Below the pieces are notes generated by a model. That model ran no database searches, had not been told where the DNA came from, and saw only the letters and a program-made list of their open reading frames with translations. DNA of 64,000 bases from Veillonella sp. VA139 (GTDB lineage Bacteria; Bacillota; Negativicutes; Veillonellales; Veillonellaceae), in the NCBI RefSeq assembly GCF_003992005.1, contig NZ_RQVL01000007.1, positions 1-64,000 on the forward strand, in the 5' to 3' direction. A program made the position numbers and the translations under genes. Below are positions 9,101 to 18,895 of the stretch, piece after piece. Within the stretch, counting starts at the first letter, position 1. The number at the start of each line of letters is the position of its first letter.

Positions 9101-12100
9101 ATGATGGTAAAAAAGTTATTACAGGATTAGGTCCAGTGGTAGCAGCTTCTGGCAGTAATGTAACAGTTGCCGAATCTACAATAGACAACGAAACTGGTAC
9201 GAAGAAATATACTGTTTCTGTTACAAAAGATGTGTTTGCAAGCGGTACGAACACAACAAAAGTTGGTACAGGCACTGCTGCTGATCCGTACAAATACAAC
9301 TTGAATGAAGCGTTGACTGATATGGCATCCATTGCGGGTAAAGGTGGTACAAATACCTTAACGATTAAAAATGGTGCATCAGTGATGACATTTAACGATG
9401 CTACTACTGGTAAGAATGCAAAAGCTGCAAATATTACGGTGAACAACATTAATATCACTGGTTTGAAGGATGCGGCGTTGACAGCTACATCTACTGATGC
9501 TGTGACTGGTAAACAGTTAAAATCAGTGATTGATGATGTGGCGAAAAAATCTTCTTCTGATTATCGACTGGTAGTAAATCCAGAGACTGGGACAGGTGGT
9601 ACATATACAGCTGATAAGGATGGTAATATTAACTTAAAAGTTGTAGATAAATCGAATACGGATGCAAATACGAATACTACAACAGTTACGATTAAAAATG
9701 TAGCGAAAAAAGATGAGCTAGATAAATTAAAAGAAGCTAAAACTATCATCTTTGTGGATGCTGATGGTGATGAAGTTTTCAAACAAGCTGATGGAACTTT
9801 CAAAAAAGCAAATAAACAAGCGGCAAATGGTGATGTTGTTACGAAAGTCAATACAACTACTGCTACACCAATTACTAATGTAAAATCTATTGTGGCAGAC
9901 ACTACTGTTACTGGTGCAAATACAGATTACCTTGATAAATTAAACCAAGCTGTAGATAATTCGAATACAAGTGCAGGTAAAAATAAAACAACGGCAGTGA
10001 ATGTGTCTGATTTACAGCAAACGGCAGCTGCTATTGTAAAACGTGGTCTTACATTCCAAGGTAATGATGGAAACAACATCAAAAAAGCGTTAGGAGATAC
10101 ACTGAGCGTAGTAGGTGAAGGTACATACGGAACAGCACCAACTACAGCGGCTAACAATATTTATACATCCCAAAATAGTGGTAAATTACAAATTGGTTTA
10201 GCTTCAGATTTGAAAAATATTTCCTCTATTTCTAGCAAAGAAAATGCTGGTAAATCTACTAAGGTTGCACTTGGTGATGATGGATTAACAGTTACAAATG
10301 TACAAGGTGCGGCTACGACTACGATTACCATTGGTAAAGACGGTATCAATGCTGGTGGTAAAAATGTGACAGCTGTTAACGAAGTAGATGCAAAAACTGT
10401 AAAAGCTAATACAGTGACAGTAGGCAAGGCAAATTCTTCCTCTGCTGCTAATGATGGTGTAGACGGCAAAGTAACGGTAACTGGTAAAAATGGATCTGCT
10501 GTTGAGCTAAATGGTGCAACAGGTGGGCTTACATTAACAACGGTTAATGGAACTACTACGAATACGGTGTCTATCAAAACAAAAGAGGGCTCTGGACCAA
10601 TTGTTGGTGAAAGTGGCGCAGCGGCTCCTACTAACATGAGTCGTCTTGTATATACAAGCAAAGTGAATGGTACAGATACTGACTATGAAGTAGCTACTAT
10701 GAAAGACGGCATGAAATATGCTGGTGATGATGTAACAGCTACAGACAAAACCAAAGTGATTGCTAAGAAGTTGAATGAAACTATTGATATCGTTGGTGGT
10801 GCCACAACAACTAAGTTAACAACTAATAATATCGGTGTGGTCAATGACAATGGTAAGTTGAATGTTAGATTGTCTAAAGTTATTACAGGCATGGAATCTA
10901 TTACGGCTGGTAAAACTGTAGTGAATACAAGCTCAGTCACAGTATCCGGTACAGGTACTAATACGAATAAAACGATTTTAGATGCTAGTGGTACAACTGT
11001 CACTGATGGTGCTACGAATGGCAAAACTACAACTACAACAGTAGATGGTTTGAAAGTCATCAACAACACAAAAGGTGCACAAATTGGTGCTGAGTTGATT
11101 CGTATTAACGGTACTAAAGGTACAGGCGACACTGTAACAGATGGTATTGCTATTGGTAATCAAACAGTAACGGCTACCAAGAATAATGCTACTACAGAGG
11201 CTAACACAGGAAACTATATCACGGGCTTAGACAATAAAGACTGGGATTTAGATACAAAAGGATATGTTAGTGGACGTGCTGCTACAGAAGATCAGTTGAA
11301 AGTCTTGAACGATAAAATTAGTGCTAAATCTGCTTCTGATTATCGTTTGATTGCAAACCCAGATGATGCTAACGGTGAATACACCTTAACTGCGAATGGA
11401 TCAATAGAATTAAAAGTTCAAGATGCTTCTAACACGACTAGTGTAAACACGATAAAAATTAAAAATGTAGCCAAGAAAGATGAGTTAGATAAATTAAAAG
11501 AAGCAAAAGCCCTTATCTACGTAGATGCTAATGGTAATGAAGTTTTCAAACAAACTGATGGTACTTTCCAAAAAGCGGATGGTATAGTAGTTGCAGCTAA
11601 TACGGTTCGTACAAAAGTTAATACAACAGGTGCTGCACCAATTACCAATGTATCATCTATTGTAGAAAATACTGCTGTAACTGGTACAAATCCAGATTAT
11701 GTAGATAAATTAAATGCTACTGTGGCGGATGCTACGAATGGTGCAAAAAATAAAGCTACAGCTGTGAATGTATCTGATTTACAAAAAACAGCAGCTGCCA
11801 TTATTGATCGCGGTATTACTTTCCAAGGTAATGATGGAAAGGACATCAAAAAAGGTTTAGGTCAAACATTGAACATTGTTGGTGAAGGTAGTTATGGTAC
11901 TCCTGCTACAGCACCTAATACTGCGGCGGGCAATATTTTCACGAAAGAAAATGGCGGTAAACTCGAAATCGGTTTAGCGAAAGATTTACAAAACATTTCT
12001 TCTGTTTCCAGCAAAGAAAATGCAGGTAAGTCTACTAAGTTAGAGCTAGGAGACGATGATCTAAAAGTTATTAATACACAAGGTGCTGGTGCTACCGCTA

Positions 12101-15100
12101 CGACAACGACAGTTACTATTGGCAAAGACGGTATCAATGCAGGTGGTAAAAATGTGACCGCTGTCAACGAAGTAGATGCAACATCTGTGAAAGCGAATAC
12201 AGTGACAGTAGGCAAGGAAAACCCAACGGGCACAACAACTGGTGGTGTAGATGGTACTGTAACGGTAACTGGTGCTAATGGATCTGGTGTTGAGATCAAA
12301 GGTGCTGATGGTTCTATTACTGTATATGGTGCTAATGGTTCTAACAAAGCTTCTTTTAAAACAAAAGAAGTGGAAGGAGTGTTAGGAGCTGATGTAAAAG
12401 TTGGCGATGCGAAACCAAATATGACTCGTTTTGTGTATGAAACAGCGAATCCAGATGGCTCAGCCACACCGATTACCCATGTGGTAGCCACGATGGATGA
12501 CGGCATGAAATATTCTGGTGACGACCATGAAGCGAGCACTGCTACAGCAGCTGAGAAACATGTTGTAACCCGTAAGTTGAATGAACGGTTAGAAATCGTT
12601 GGTGGTGCTAAGACAGATTTAACAAACAATAATATTGGTGTTATCAATAACGGTGATACTGGAAAATTAACGGTTAAATTATCTAAAAACCTAAAAGAGA
12701 TTGAAACGATTGCGAATGTGGCAGATCCAACAGATACAACGAAACCAAGTACTGTTATGACCTTAAACAATGATGGAGTGACTTTCAAAAATACACAAGC
12801 TCCAACAACAGCTGGTGGCAAAGCTACTACCTCTACGGTAGAAATCAAAAAAGATGGCGTTACAGAGTTCAAAACGAATGATGGTACCAAGGATGGCAAC
12901 ACAGTTACTATTAATGGCAAAACGGGAACTATTACAACTGGTAATACAGTAGTGAATACAACTTCTGTTACAGTATCTGGTACAGGTACTGCTAAAACAA
13001 CATTAGCGGCTAGCGGTACTACTGTCACTGATGGAGCTACAAATGGCAAATCTGTAGTGACTACGGTAGATGGAACTACCGTGACAGATGGTACTCATAC
13101 AACAACAACGAATGCTACGGGTATCACCATTAGCCCATCTGCGGTAGCAGGAAAAACGGTTTCCTTAACCAATGCTGGTTTAAATAATGGTGGCAATCGT
13201 ATTACTGATGTAGCAGATCCAACAGCCAACACAGATGCAGCGAACAAACAATATGTTGATGCTCGGACGAAACTTCGCTATAAAGCTAATACTGTGGAAC
13301 CAGATGTAACAGGTGTAGCTAAGGCAAATCATGAGATTAATTTATTAGATGGTGTATTGAACATCGAAGGTGTCACTGATGAAGTGGTAACAACAGCATC
13401 TAAAGATGGTAAAATCACAGTGGGCTTAGCACCTAAGGTGATTAAAAAGTTAGATCAATTAGCTGCCACAACTTCCGATGGTCGAGATAGCAAATTAGGC
13501 TCCGAAGCAAATGCGATTGCTTCTACTGGTATTGCTACAGCTGATGGCATTAATGGTCAAAATGTGACGTACAAAGTGAATGCATTGCGCCATGGTGAGG
13601 CAGGTTCTGTGGTGTTCACTGATGAAGATGGTAATCGTCTTGTGAAAGCTACTGACGGCAAATATTATAAAGCGACTGATGTAAACGCAGATGGAACAGT
13701 AAAAGCTACACCGGCAGGTGGCACAGCCCCTGTAGGTCTTGATTTGCTTAATGCAGACAAAGATAAAGCATATTCTAGTTTAGTATCCCCAGATGGTAAA
13801 ACAACGGGCGCTACATCGGTGTTGAATAATGTAGGCTCTGCATTATCTCGTGTATTACCTACGTTAGATACTAATACAGATAAAACGAAGTTCTTGGATA
13901 AACTTGATAAAGCTACAGAAGCAGGCAGCAAGGTAGCACATGCAGCAGTGAATGTAACGGATTTGAAGAACACTTCCGATGCGATTATTGCTAAAGGTAT
14001 AGATTTCAAAGGTAATACTGGAAATGCTATCCATAAAAATTTAGGTGAAACACTTAATATTGTGGGAGAAGGTACTGCACCGACTACAACAGCAGCTAAT
14101 AATATTGCAACAAAACGTAATTCTAATGGAGACCTAGAAATTGGTTTAGCAAAAGACTTGCAAGGTATTACATTAGTTTCCAATACTAATGACACTACAA
14201 AACCAAGCAGTAAAATGGAATTAACTGATGATGGTGTGACATTAACAAATACGCAACCAGTTGCAGGTGGAACTGCTGAAACTTCAAAAGCAACCATTGG
14301 TAAAGATGGTAAAACAACATTTGAGAATAGTACTGCGCCTAATAACACAGTAGAAATTGATAGCAAGAAAGGTACTATCACTGTTGGTAAAGATACAGAT
14401 AAACAAGTTGTTGTGAATGGTAAAGATGGTAAAATTACCACTGGTAAAACAGAAGTGAATGGCGCTGAAGTCATTGTGAAAGATGGTAAGAATTTCACTA
14501 AAATAAATACAGGTGGTACAACTATAACTGATGGTACAAATACAACCGTTGTAGGAGCGAATGGTATTACCATAACACCATCTAATGTAGCCGGTAAGGT
14601 TGTATCCTTGACTAATGGGGGTCTCAACAACGGTGGCAACCGTATTACTAATGTAGCGGATCCAACTGATGATACGGATGCAGCGAATAAGAAATACGTG
14701 GATGCGCGTACGAAACTTCGCTATAAAGCAGATACTACTGTGGATGATGCGGGTACTGCTGTCGCAGACCATACAATTAACTTGTTAGATGGTACGTTGG
14801 AAATTACGGGTACTGCTGATAAGGTGGTAACGAAAGCGACGAAAGATGGCAAAATCAACATCGACCTTGCAGATGCGGTGAAGAAAAAATTAGACCAATT
14901 GGATGCGAAAAATTCTGATGGTCGTGATGGTAAAACTGGCAATGAAACTGGTGCCATTGCGAAAGATGGATTGACAAAAGCAGATGGTCTCAATGAAAAA
15001 ACGACCACATACAAGGTCAATGCATTGCGCCATGGCGAAGCTGGTTCCGTTGTGTATACGGATGATGAAGGTCATCGCTTAGTGAAAGCAGTAGATGGTA

Positions 15101-18100
15101 AATACCATCGTGCTGAAGCAGTAAATGCTGATGGTACTTTGAAAGCTGCCGCAGATTTACCACCAGATGTAACTCTCGATGCAGTAGATAATCCACAAGC
15201 TCGTGTAGTTAATTCAGATGGTGCTACAACATCACCAACAGTATTTGGTAATGTAGCATCTCCGGTTGATAAACTGACAGCAAAAGATGATACTGGTGCT
15301 GATCTAGATGATCAAAGTTATCTTAATAAATTAACAACAGCATCAAAAACAAATGCAAGTAAGTTTGCAGCTGTCAATGCCACTGACTTGTACACAACAG
15401 CGAAAGAAATTCTTGCGAAAGGTATTAACTTCGTTGGTAATGATACGACTGTAAACGTACATCGTGATTTAGGGGCGACCTTAAAAGTACAAGGTGCTGA
15501 TAATTACACTCGTGGAGCGAATGATAGTAATACTAGCAATATCTTAGTAAAAGCAAATGCGGATGCTAATGGCGATGGACTAAATATCTCCTTAGCTAAA
15601 GATTTACGTGGTATTACCTCTATCACTAATACAGATGGAACCAAAGATGCTACTGGTACTAAGTTAGAAATCGGTAACGATGGATTTACAGTTACTAATA
15701 CCCAAGCAGGTACACCAGCTACAACATCAACGATGACTGTAGGTAAAGATGGTAAAACGACTTTCACCAACAGTGAAAATCCTAACAATGCAATTGAAAT
15801 CAATAGCAAGGAAGGAACGATTACTGCTGGTACAGCTGATGATAAGAAAGTGACAGTAAATGGTAACACTGGTGCGATTACAACGGGTAACACTACGGTC
15901 AATGGTTCATCAGTCACAGTAGTAGACAAAGATAATAAGAATAAGAACACAACTCTAGATGCATCAGGTACGACAGTAACGGATGGTGCTGGAAATACGA
16001 CTACAACTAGTGCTACGGGTGTAACGGTAACAGATGGTACGAATACAGCTGAATATACGGCTACAACTTCTAAGCTATCCGATGGAGCTAACAAGTCTGT
16101 GGAAACAACAGCTAATGGCACAACGATTACTAATGGTAATGTGACAACAACGGCTACTGCTGGTAATACGGAGTACAAAGATGGCAATCATGTAACTACT
16201 GTTAATACAGATGGTATGAAAGTAACAGATGGCACAGCTACGGTAACGCATTCTGCTGGCTCCAGTGTATTTACAGATGGTAACAACTCATCTATTTATT
16301 CTGCTAATGGATCTACAATCGTAGATGATCATGGTAGTGCAACGCATACAGCTACGGGGTCTACTTTCACAGAAGGTAATAACACGGCTAGCCATACTGC
16401 AACAGGTTCTTCCTATGATGATGGTACAAATCACTTTGAGCTTGGTGCTACAGGTATTAGAATTAATTCTGATAACGGTGGTAGTGTATCCATAAATTCA
16501 TCTGGCTTAAATAATGGTGGCAATACGATTACTCATGTAGGTGATGGTGTGGCTGATACGGATGCAGTGAATGTGAAACAGTTAAAAGCTAACAAAGTTT
16601 CGCTAACTGTTAATGATAATAATGCCGCTACCACTAACCATAATCTTGTATTGACGACTAGCACAGATGCTAAAGATAAACATACTAATTATGATGTGAA
16701 ATTAGCAGATACAGTGACATTAGGTACAGCTGTGAATGCAGTTACTGTTGACGGTACAAATGGTACTATCAAAGCTGGTAAGGATGCGAATGCAGTTACC
16801 GTAGACGGTACAAAAGCAAGTATTACAGCTGGTAAAGATGGCAATGCTGTTACTGTAGATGGTACAAAAGCAAGTATTACAGCTGGTACTGGAGCAAATG
16901 CAATTACTGCGGATGGCACTAATGCAACTCTTGTTGTTGGTGGTACAGGAGCCGCTACAGATAGTACTAATAAAGTGACTATTAACGGAACTGATGGCAT
17001 AATCAAGACTGGTAAGACAGAGGTGAGCGGTTCTGCGGTGACCATTACAGATACAACGAATGATGCAAAGAAAACCACTGTGGATGCAACGGGTACGACG
17101 GTTACTGATGGTGTAGCAAATGGTAAAAAAGTTGTTACTACTGCTGAAAGTGTAACAGTTGCAGATGGTACTACTAAGACAACTACCAAAGCGGGCGAAA
17201 CGAAATACGAAGCGAATGGTAAAGACTTAACAGTGAAAACAGAGGGTATCACTGTCACTGATGGTGCTAACAGTGGCTCTATCAATGCAATGAATAGTAC
17301 TTTCACAAATGCAACGAATGGTACATCAGTAGGTGCTACGTTGATTCGTGTGAATGGCGATAACAATGCTGGGGCAATTACAAATGGTATCAGCATTGGT
17401 AAGCAATCCGTTACGACTACTGAAATTGGTGAAGCTCCGAATACGACTACTAAAACAGAAACTGGCAACTTCATCACTGGTTTGGATAACAAAACTTGGG
17501 ATCCTAAAACAAATGGTATTGTCAGCGGTCGTGCAGCGACGGAAGATCAGTTGAAAGTTGTTGACGATAAAGTCAACAAAGGTCGTGTGTTCACGGCAGA
17601 CACTAAGGATGCAAAGGATAAAGCAGTAGAAGCCATGGTTGGCCTTGGTGAAACTTTATCTATCGTTGGTGGAGCTAAGATGGATGCTCTAACTGATAAT
17701 AACATCGGCGTAGAATTAAAAGCTGCTGAAACGAAAGATGGTGTAACAACACCAACAACGATGACTGTGAAGTTGGCAAAACATGTGAACATGGGTGATG
17801 GTTCTACTACCTATACAAAAGATGTGACTGATAAAGCAGGTAAGAAAGTCGGTGTCCGTACTGGTGTTATGGATGGAGATTCCATGAAATATACCTTGTA
17901 CAATGTGGATGCTGCTGGTAATATCATTACTGATGCAAACAAAAATAAAGATGTTAATGTAAGTACTACTGTTACGTCCGGCGGTATTGTGATTGCTCCA
18001 AAAGATCGTTTATCATCGAAAACTGTTACATTAAGTCATGAAGGTTTAAATAATGGTGGCAACCGTATTACGAATGTAGCAGACGGCGTAGCTATGGATG

Positions 18101-18579
18101 ATGCCGCAACGGTAGGACAGTTGAAACGTAGTACAACTACGATTATTAATCAAGCTAATGCCATCGGTGCTCATGCGGCAGCGTTAGCGGCGATGAATCC
18201 ATTAAGCTTTGATCCAATGCGCAAATCTCAAATTATGGCAGGTATTGGTTCCTACCGTGGTAAACAAGCCTTGGCATTGGGTGTAGCGCATTACACAAGT
18301 GAAAACTTTATGTTCAATGTGGGCATTAGTATGGGTGAAAATGAACATATGATGAACGCAGGTATGACATACCGATTCGGTGGTAATACAAGCATGATTC
18401 CAGAACGCTATAAAGGCGGACCATTATCTTCTGTGTATGTAATGCAAGATGAAATTGCAGCATTTAAAGAAGAAAATGCAAGACAAAAAGAACAATTGAA
18501 AGAATTACCAGAATTAAAACAAGAGGTAGCTGAATTGCGGGCTATGGTACAGCAATTATTGGCAACCCAAGGTAAATAG
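3199..18579 (+). CDS. Giant YadA-like trimeric autotransporter adhesin (5,126 residues)
   Basis: This is a type Vc surface adhesin, expected to form a trimeric fibre anchored in the outer membrane. Residues 1-48 are an extended signal peptide (charged start, then FTKGAVIAFLITGGIGFLGG, cleavage near VEA-A). From about 135 to 1440 there are many YadA head repeats (SxAIGxxA), with neck motifs near 837 (VAPGALDTDAVTVAQL), 1121 (VSGGSDDYDAVNVKQL) and 1421. Residues 1440-4990 are repetitive stalk with GLNNGGNRITNVADP and DAANKKYVDAR connectors and long duplicated blocks. The YadA anchor (coiled coil plus four strands) is about 4990-5062, ending TYRFGG. Unusually, 64 residues follow the barrel, ending in a predicted coiled coil (EEN..KEQLKELPELKQEVAEL). 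The start has GAAAGGAAAG 3182-3191 upstream. The single frame is intact over 15.4 kb. Confidence 0.95.
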   Translation: MRNSFEFKECERFLKRVLKDRGMFTKGAVIAFLITGGIGFLGGHTVEAAQAGVIGNPHSGGTTIDYHWAGADLLTHESIVFAPVTDDNVGTTAERFQGIYNRQAYNSVIIGGHAWAAGSSLSRSYINNPSKYRPSQQTVIGNNATGIGGQATAVGSGTFAMDQATAVGNDVMAIGASSVAIGNDDISEKYKDTMTDDVVKSIYGDGTSTDKDKQGIFKDVEFIDSTGTKRKRTSLDPSGYDTLRSWEWFKSSYMKVTKDSGGNVTEDTHIYSPTMARGIGSIAVGSRSIAKSDGSTAIGTLAFALGEGSTAMGLRAYTGEDATGAVAIGEESRSFAAQSLAVGNHNESSQQGSMSYGYSAKAAGVGSLAIGYHTYANTEFGTNAGAAALISGVQGVNAPLTSAQQTAWDNYVAKASAYYTEVEKYPKDPDVQGSVVAAKTAMDTAYTQLTATGFSVPNVANLTYIADGQAGNKNKSTEVTNKIKALQTGAANIDTKKGTDIYLTTKSSDGTKNEVKKTVAKGANSIAIGYYSVATANSSIAQGAGTVAEGGSSIALGSLASTTDTATNSISIGVASSVKKENSIALGTQSSVYGAGSVALGAGSRVYNTNSMAMGYGSTVMAANSTAIGVGSKIDFGSGNAQAIGTNAVINKNSGNSLAFGNKSTIGENSVNTVAQGFKSTIGTGAYNSMAIGAYASIGDNAKSSFAMGTTASVAANARSSMALGEGSYVNKDQSIAIGRNARAEYANSVALGFQSTTHYYGNPNSREASLSNTETATNVHGLKIGAYLPEGSKLADKLAKLDATAAGYVSVGGWTEEVTTKANGTTTKENVLGLRRIVNVAPGALDTDAVTVAQLRDWTDKTAHFLSISGASGKSKTDFATENWSIAGNDADGNAIGTLNIKGNFENEGAVHTVGTKEVSNALAVGAYANAMADRSVAIADHAVARGTQSVSIGQNALTLGENSTAMGSYATAAAKNSIAMGVDSIIGEVTRDTTTTSATYKRITAVGRSNESSIAIGSGTNVNADRAIALGVNASVVPVKATGAKGATTYTEAHSSIAIGQNATVTGAQHSIALGENSEVIASDVATATTAAFTGETNTDPGNGVLSVGSTNNNMNITRRIIHVSGGSDDYDAVNVKQLKAATAYYSVNTTDSKDDTVNGENGIKSNRNNDGATGTKAVAIGSYTSASGEKSIAFGREVLSKADYSVGVGANVSSNALRAVAIGSNLLADGKNSIAIGAGDGLASRVEAGGQDAIAIGTRSRSYGVSSVAIGRLSQIGTATTTTDTAGVTTTKYSGGIGAVAIGNASVVNSKVGDVAIGYDAKILTADNKGNTEGTGNVALGYMAKVSATNGVGNIALGYKSEVTSADIANSASAATKVSPYLLTTGTAAEIAYDYSNDKGNGVVSFGTRRNSTDATTTFARRLVGVAGGINDYDAVNVKQLKALETNERHIKAQTGNDAYTPDASGNVTLNYVNGRGEDVTDTTTVIKDVAKKSDEWQLAVQSGTATTGVAVTPVAKTGSKNTVTLKAGTNVTLGTDATTGTVTINADGGIKSVTSGNTKALTVSTTSGAVTVTPVLAGAVSTAGDANKLVTAGVVKTAIDQLATKSLNNITDDGKKVITGLGTIVAAGDRVSLATTTDNTTGQKTYTLSADKQVESVEKATAASGDENIATVDVKTGSTAGAANATYQVGVSKSKVAEIAQAAVTVASDSTNVTVTPDTTTAGVKKYKIAVTKDAFENGTNTTLSGDGSATNKYKFSVNAALTGMTSVTAGNSTTGLTLSSGGAGTAASPKTDVVISKTGVTFTNNNGTSTGTVSIGNAGINAGNLVISNVKAPTADADAANKKYVDDNLMNVDVITKNGTSDKTENVTNGTRRKMTLKAGDNVELSHNNGTVTITAKGGLKTVTSANDAIDATTDANGNVTLTANVGNTIDNTKANASKLATVGAVNTAITPLANKTLDNITDDGKKVITGLGPVVAASGSNVTVAESTIDNETGTKKYTVSVTKDVFASGTNTTKVGTGTAADPYKYNLNEALTDMASIAGKGGTNTLTIKNGASVMTFNDATTGKNAKAANITVNNINITGLKDAALTATSTDAVTGKQLKSVIDDVAKKSSSDYRLVVNPETGTGGTYTADKDGNINLKVVDKSNTDANTNTTTVTIKNVAKKDELDKLKEAKTIIFVDADGDEVFKQADGTFKKANKQAANGDVVTKVNTTTATPITNVKSIVADTTVTGANTDYLDKLNQAVDNSNTSAGKNKTTAVNVSDLQQTAAAIVKRGLTFQGNDGNNIKKALGDTLSVVGEGTYGTAPTTAANNIYTSQNSGKLQIGLASDLKNISSISSKENAGKSTKVALGDDGLTVTNVQGAATTTITIGKDGINAGGKNVTAVNEVDAKTVKANTVTVGKANSSSAANDGVDGKVTVTGKNGSAVELNGATGGLTLTTVNGTTTNTVSIKTKEGSGPIVGESGAAAPTNMSRLVYTSKVNGTDTDYEVATMKDGMKYAGDDVTATDKTKVIAKKLNETIDIVGGATTTKLTTNNIGVVNDNGKLNVRLSKVITGMESITAGKTVVNTSSVTVSGTGTNTNKTILDASGTTVTDGATNGKTTTTTVDGLKVINNTKGAQIGAELIRINGTKGTGDTVTDGIAIGNQTVTATKNNATTEANTGNYITGLDNKDWDLDTKGYVSGRAATEDQLKVLNDKISAKSASDYRLIANPDDANGEYTLTANGSIELKVQDASNTTSVNTIKIKNVAKKDELDKLKEAKALIYVDANGNEVFKQTDGTFQKADGIVVAANTVRTKVNTTGAAPITNVSSIVENTAVTGTNPDYVDKLNATVADATNGAKNKATAVNVSDLQKTAAAIIDRGITFQGNDGKDIKKGLGQTLNIVGEGSYGTPATAPNTAAGNIFTKENGGKLEIGLAKDLQNISSVSSKENAGKSTKLELGDDDLKVINTQGAGATATTTTVTIGKDGINAGGKNVTAVNEVDATSVKANTVTVGKENPTGTTTGGVDGTVTVTGANGSGVEIKGADGSITVYGANGSNKASFKTKEVEGVLGADVKVGDAKPNMTRFVYETANPDGSATPITHVVATMDDGMKYSGDDHEASTATAAEKHVVTRKLNERLEIVGGAKTDLTNNNIGVINNGDTGKLTVKLSKNLKEIETIANVADPTDTTKPSTVMTLNNDGVTFKNTQAPTTAGGKATTSTVEIKKDGVTEFKTNDGTKDGNTVTINGKTGTITTGNTVVNTTSVTVSGTGTAKTTLAASGTTVTDGATNGKSVVTTVDGTTVTDGTHTTTTNATGITISPSAVAGKTVSLTNAGLNNGGNRITDVADPTANTDAANKQYVDARTKLRYKANTVEPDVTGVAKANHEINLLDGVLNIEGVTDEVVTTASKDGKITVGLAPKVIKKLDQLAATTSDGRDSKLGSEANAIASTGIATADGINGQNVTYKVNALRHGEAGSVVFTDEDGNRLVKATDGKYYKATDVNADGTVKATPAGGTAPVGLDLLNADKDKAYSSLVSPDGKTTGATSVLNNVGSALSRVLPTLDTNTDKTKFLDKLDKATEAGSKVAHAAVNVTDLKNTSDAIIAKGIDFKGNTGNAIHKNLGETLNIVGEGTAPTTTAANNIATKRNSNGDLEIGLAKDLQGITLVSNTNDTTKPSSKMELTDDGVTLTNTQPVAGGTAETSKATIGKDGKTTFENSTAPNNTVEIDSKKGTITVGKDTDKQVVVNGKDGKITTGKTEVNGAEVIVKDGKNFTKINTGGTTITDGTNTTVVGANGITITPSNVAGKVVSLTNGGLNNGGNRITNVADPTDDTDAANKKYVDARTKLRYKADTTVDDAGTAVADHTINLLDGTLEITGTADKVVTKATKDGKINIDLADAVKKKLDQLDAKNSDGRDGKTGNETGAIAKDGLTKADGLNEKTTTYKVNALRHGEAGSVVYTDDEGHRLVKAVDGKYHRAEAVNADGTLKAAADLPPDVTLDAVDNPQARVVNSDGATTSPTVFGNVASPVDKLTAKDDTGADLDDQSYLNKLTTASKTNASKFAAVNATDLYTTAKEILAKGINFVGNDTTVNVHRDLGATLKVQGADNYTRGANDSNTSNILVKANADANGDGLNISLAKDLRGITSITNTDGTKDATGTKLEIGNDGFTVTNTQAGTPATTSTMTVGKDGKTTFTNSENPNNAIEINSKEGTITAGTADDKKVTVNGNTGAITTGNTTVNGSSVTVVDKDNKNKNTTLDASGTTVTDGAGNTTTTSATGVTVTDGTNTAEYTATTSKLSDGANKSVETTANGTTITNGNVTTTATAGNTEYKDGNHVTTVNTDGMKVTDGTATVTHSAGSSVFTDGNNSSIYSANGSTIVDDHGSATHTATGSTFTEGNNTASHTATGSSYDDGTNHFELGATGIRINSDNGGSVSINSSGLNNGGNTITHVGDGVADTDAVNVKQLKANKVSLTVNDNNAATTNHNLVLTTSTDAKDKHTNYDVKLADTVTLGTAVNAVTVDGTNGTIKAGKDANAVTVDGTKASITAGKDGNAVTVDGTKASITAGTGANAITADGTNATLVVGGTGAATDSTNKVTINGTDGIIKTGKTEVSGSAVTITDTTNDAKKTTVDATGTTVTDGVANGKKVVTTAESVTVADGTTKTTTKAGETKYEANGKDLTVKTEGITVTDGANSGSINAMNSTFTNATNGTSVGATLIRVNGDNNAGAITNGISIGKQSVTTTEIGEAPNTTTKTETGNFITGLDNKTWDPKTNGIVSGRAATEDQLKVVDDKVNKGRVFTADTKDAKDKAVEAMVGLGETLSIVGGAKMDALTDNNIGVELKAAETKDGVTTPTTMTVKLAKHVNMGDGSTTYTKDVTDKAGKKVGVRTGVMDGDSMKYTLYNVDAAGNIITDANKNKDVNVSTTVTSGGIVIAPKDRLSSKTVTLSHEGLNNGGNRITNVADGVAMDDAATVGQLKRSTTTIINQANAIGAHAAALAAMNPLSFDPMRKSQIMAGIGSYRGKQALALGVAHYTSENFMFNVGISMGENEHMMNAGMTYRFGGNTSMIPERYKGGPLSSVYVMQDEIAAFKEENARQKEQLKELPELKQEVAELRAMVQQLLATQGK

Positions 18580-18617
18580 TCGTTCTTTCTGGATGCTATG
18601 TAACTGAATAGGTGTGT

Positions 18618-18656
18618 AAGAGAGAGGTCTGTTGCTTCGGCGACTGACCTCTCTTC
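18618..18656 (+). terminator. Hairpin after the adhesin gene
   Basis: AGAGAGGTC (18621-18629) pairs with GACCTCTCT (18646-18654). The T tail is poor (TCTATG), so termination may be weak. The rest of the 316-bp gap to the next gene holds a small AAGGGA/TCCCTT hairpin at 18800-18816 and a possible TTGACA at 18828-18833 without a clear -10. Confidence 0.5.
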
Positions 18657-18895
18657 TATGCTTGTGAGACTTTTTGTTGGCTCATCGTTATATGTGAGAT
18701 TATCCGCATAAGAGTTGTGTTTCCACATGTGCTATAGAATCTGAATTATACTCTATAGATAGGATGGGTTTATTTTGGTATAATTAGATATATGCAATGA
18801 AGGGATATAGTCCCTTTTAAAAGTTAGTTGACATACTTTCATATGGATACACATAGTTAGTAAATATAGAATGTAAATATGAGTACGAGGCAAGG

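Noticed and set aside
11892-13049. 385-codon frame antisense to the adhesin gene, and other long antisense frames over 3,199-18,579
   Set aside because: They arise from the repetitive Thr/Asn/Gly/Ala-rich codon pattern of the sense gene; compositions are Val/Pro/Ser/Leu rich with no domain or ribosome site.
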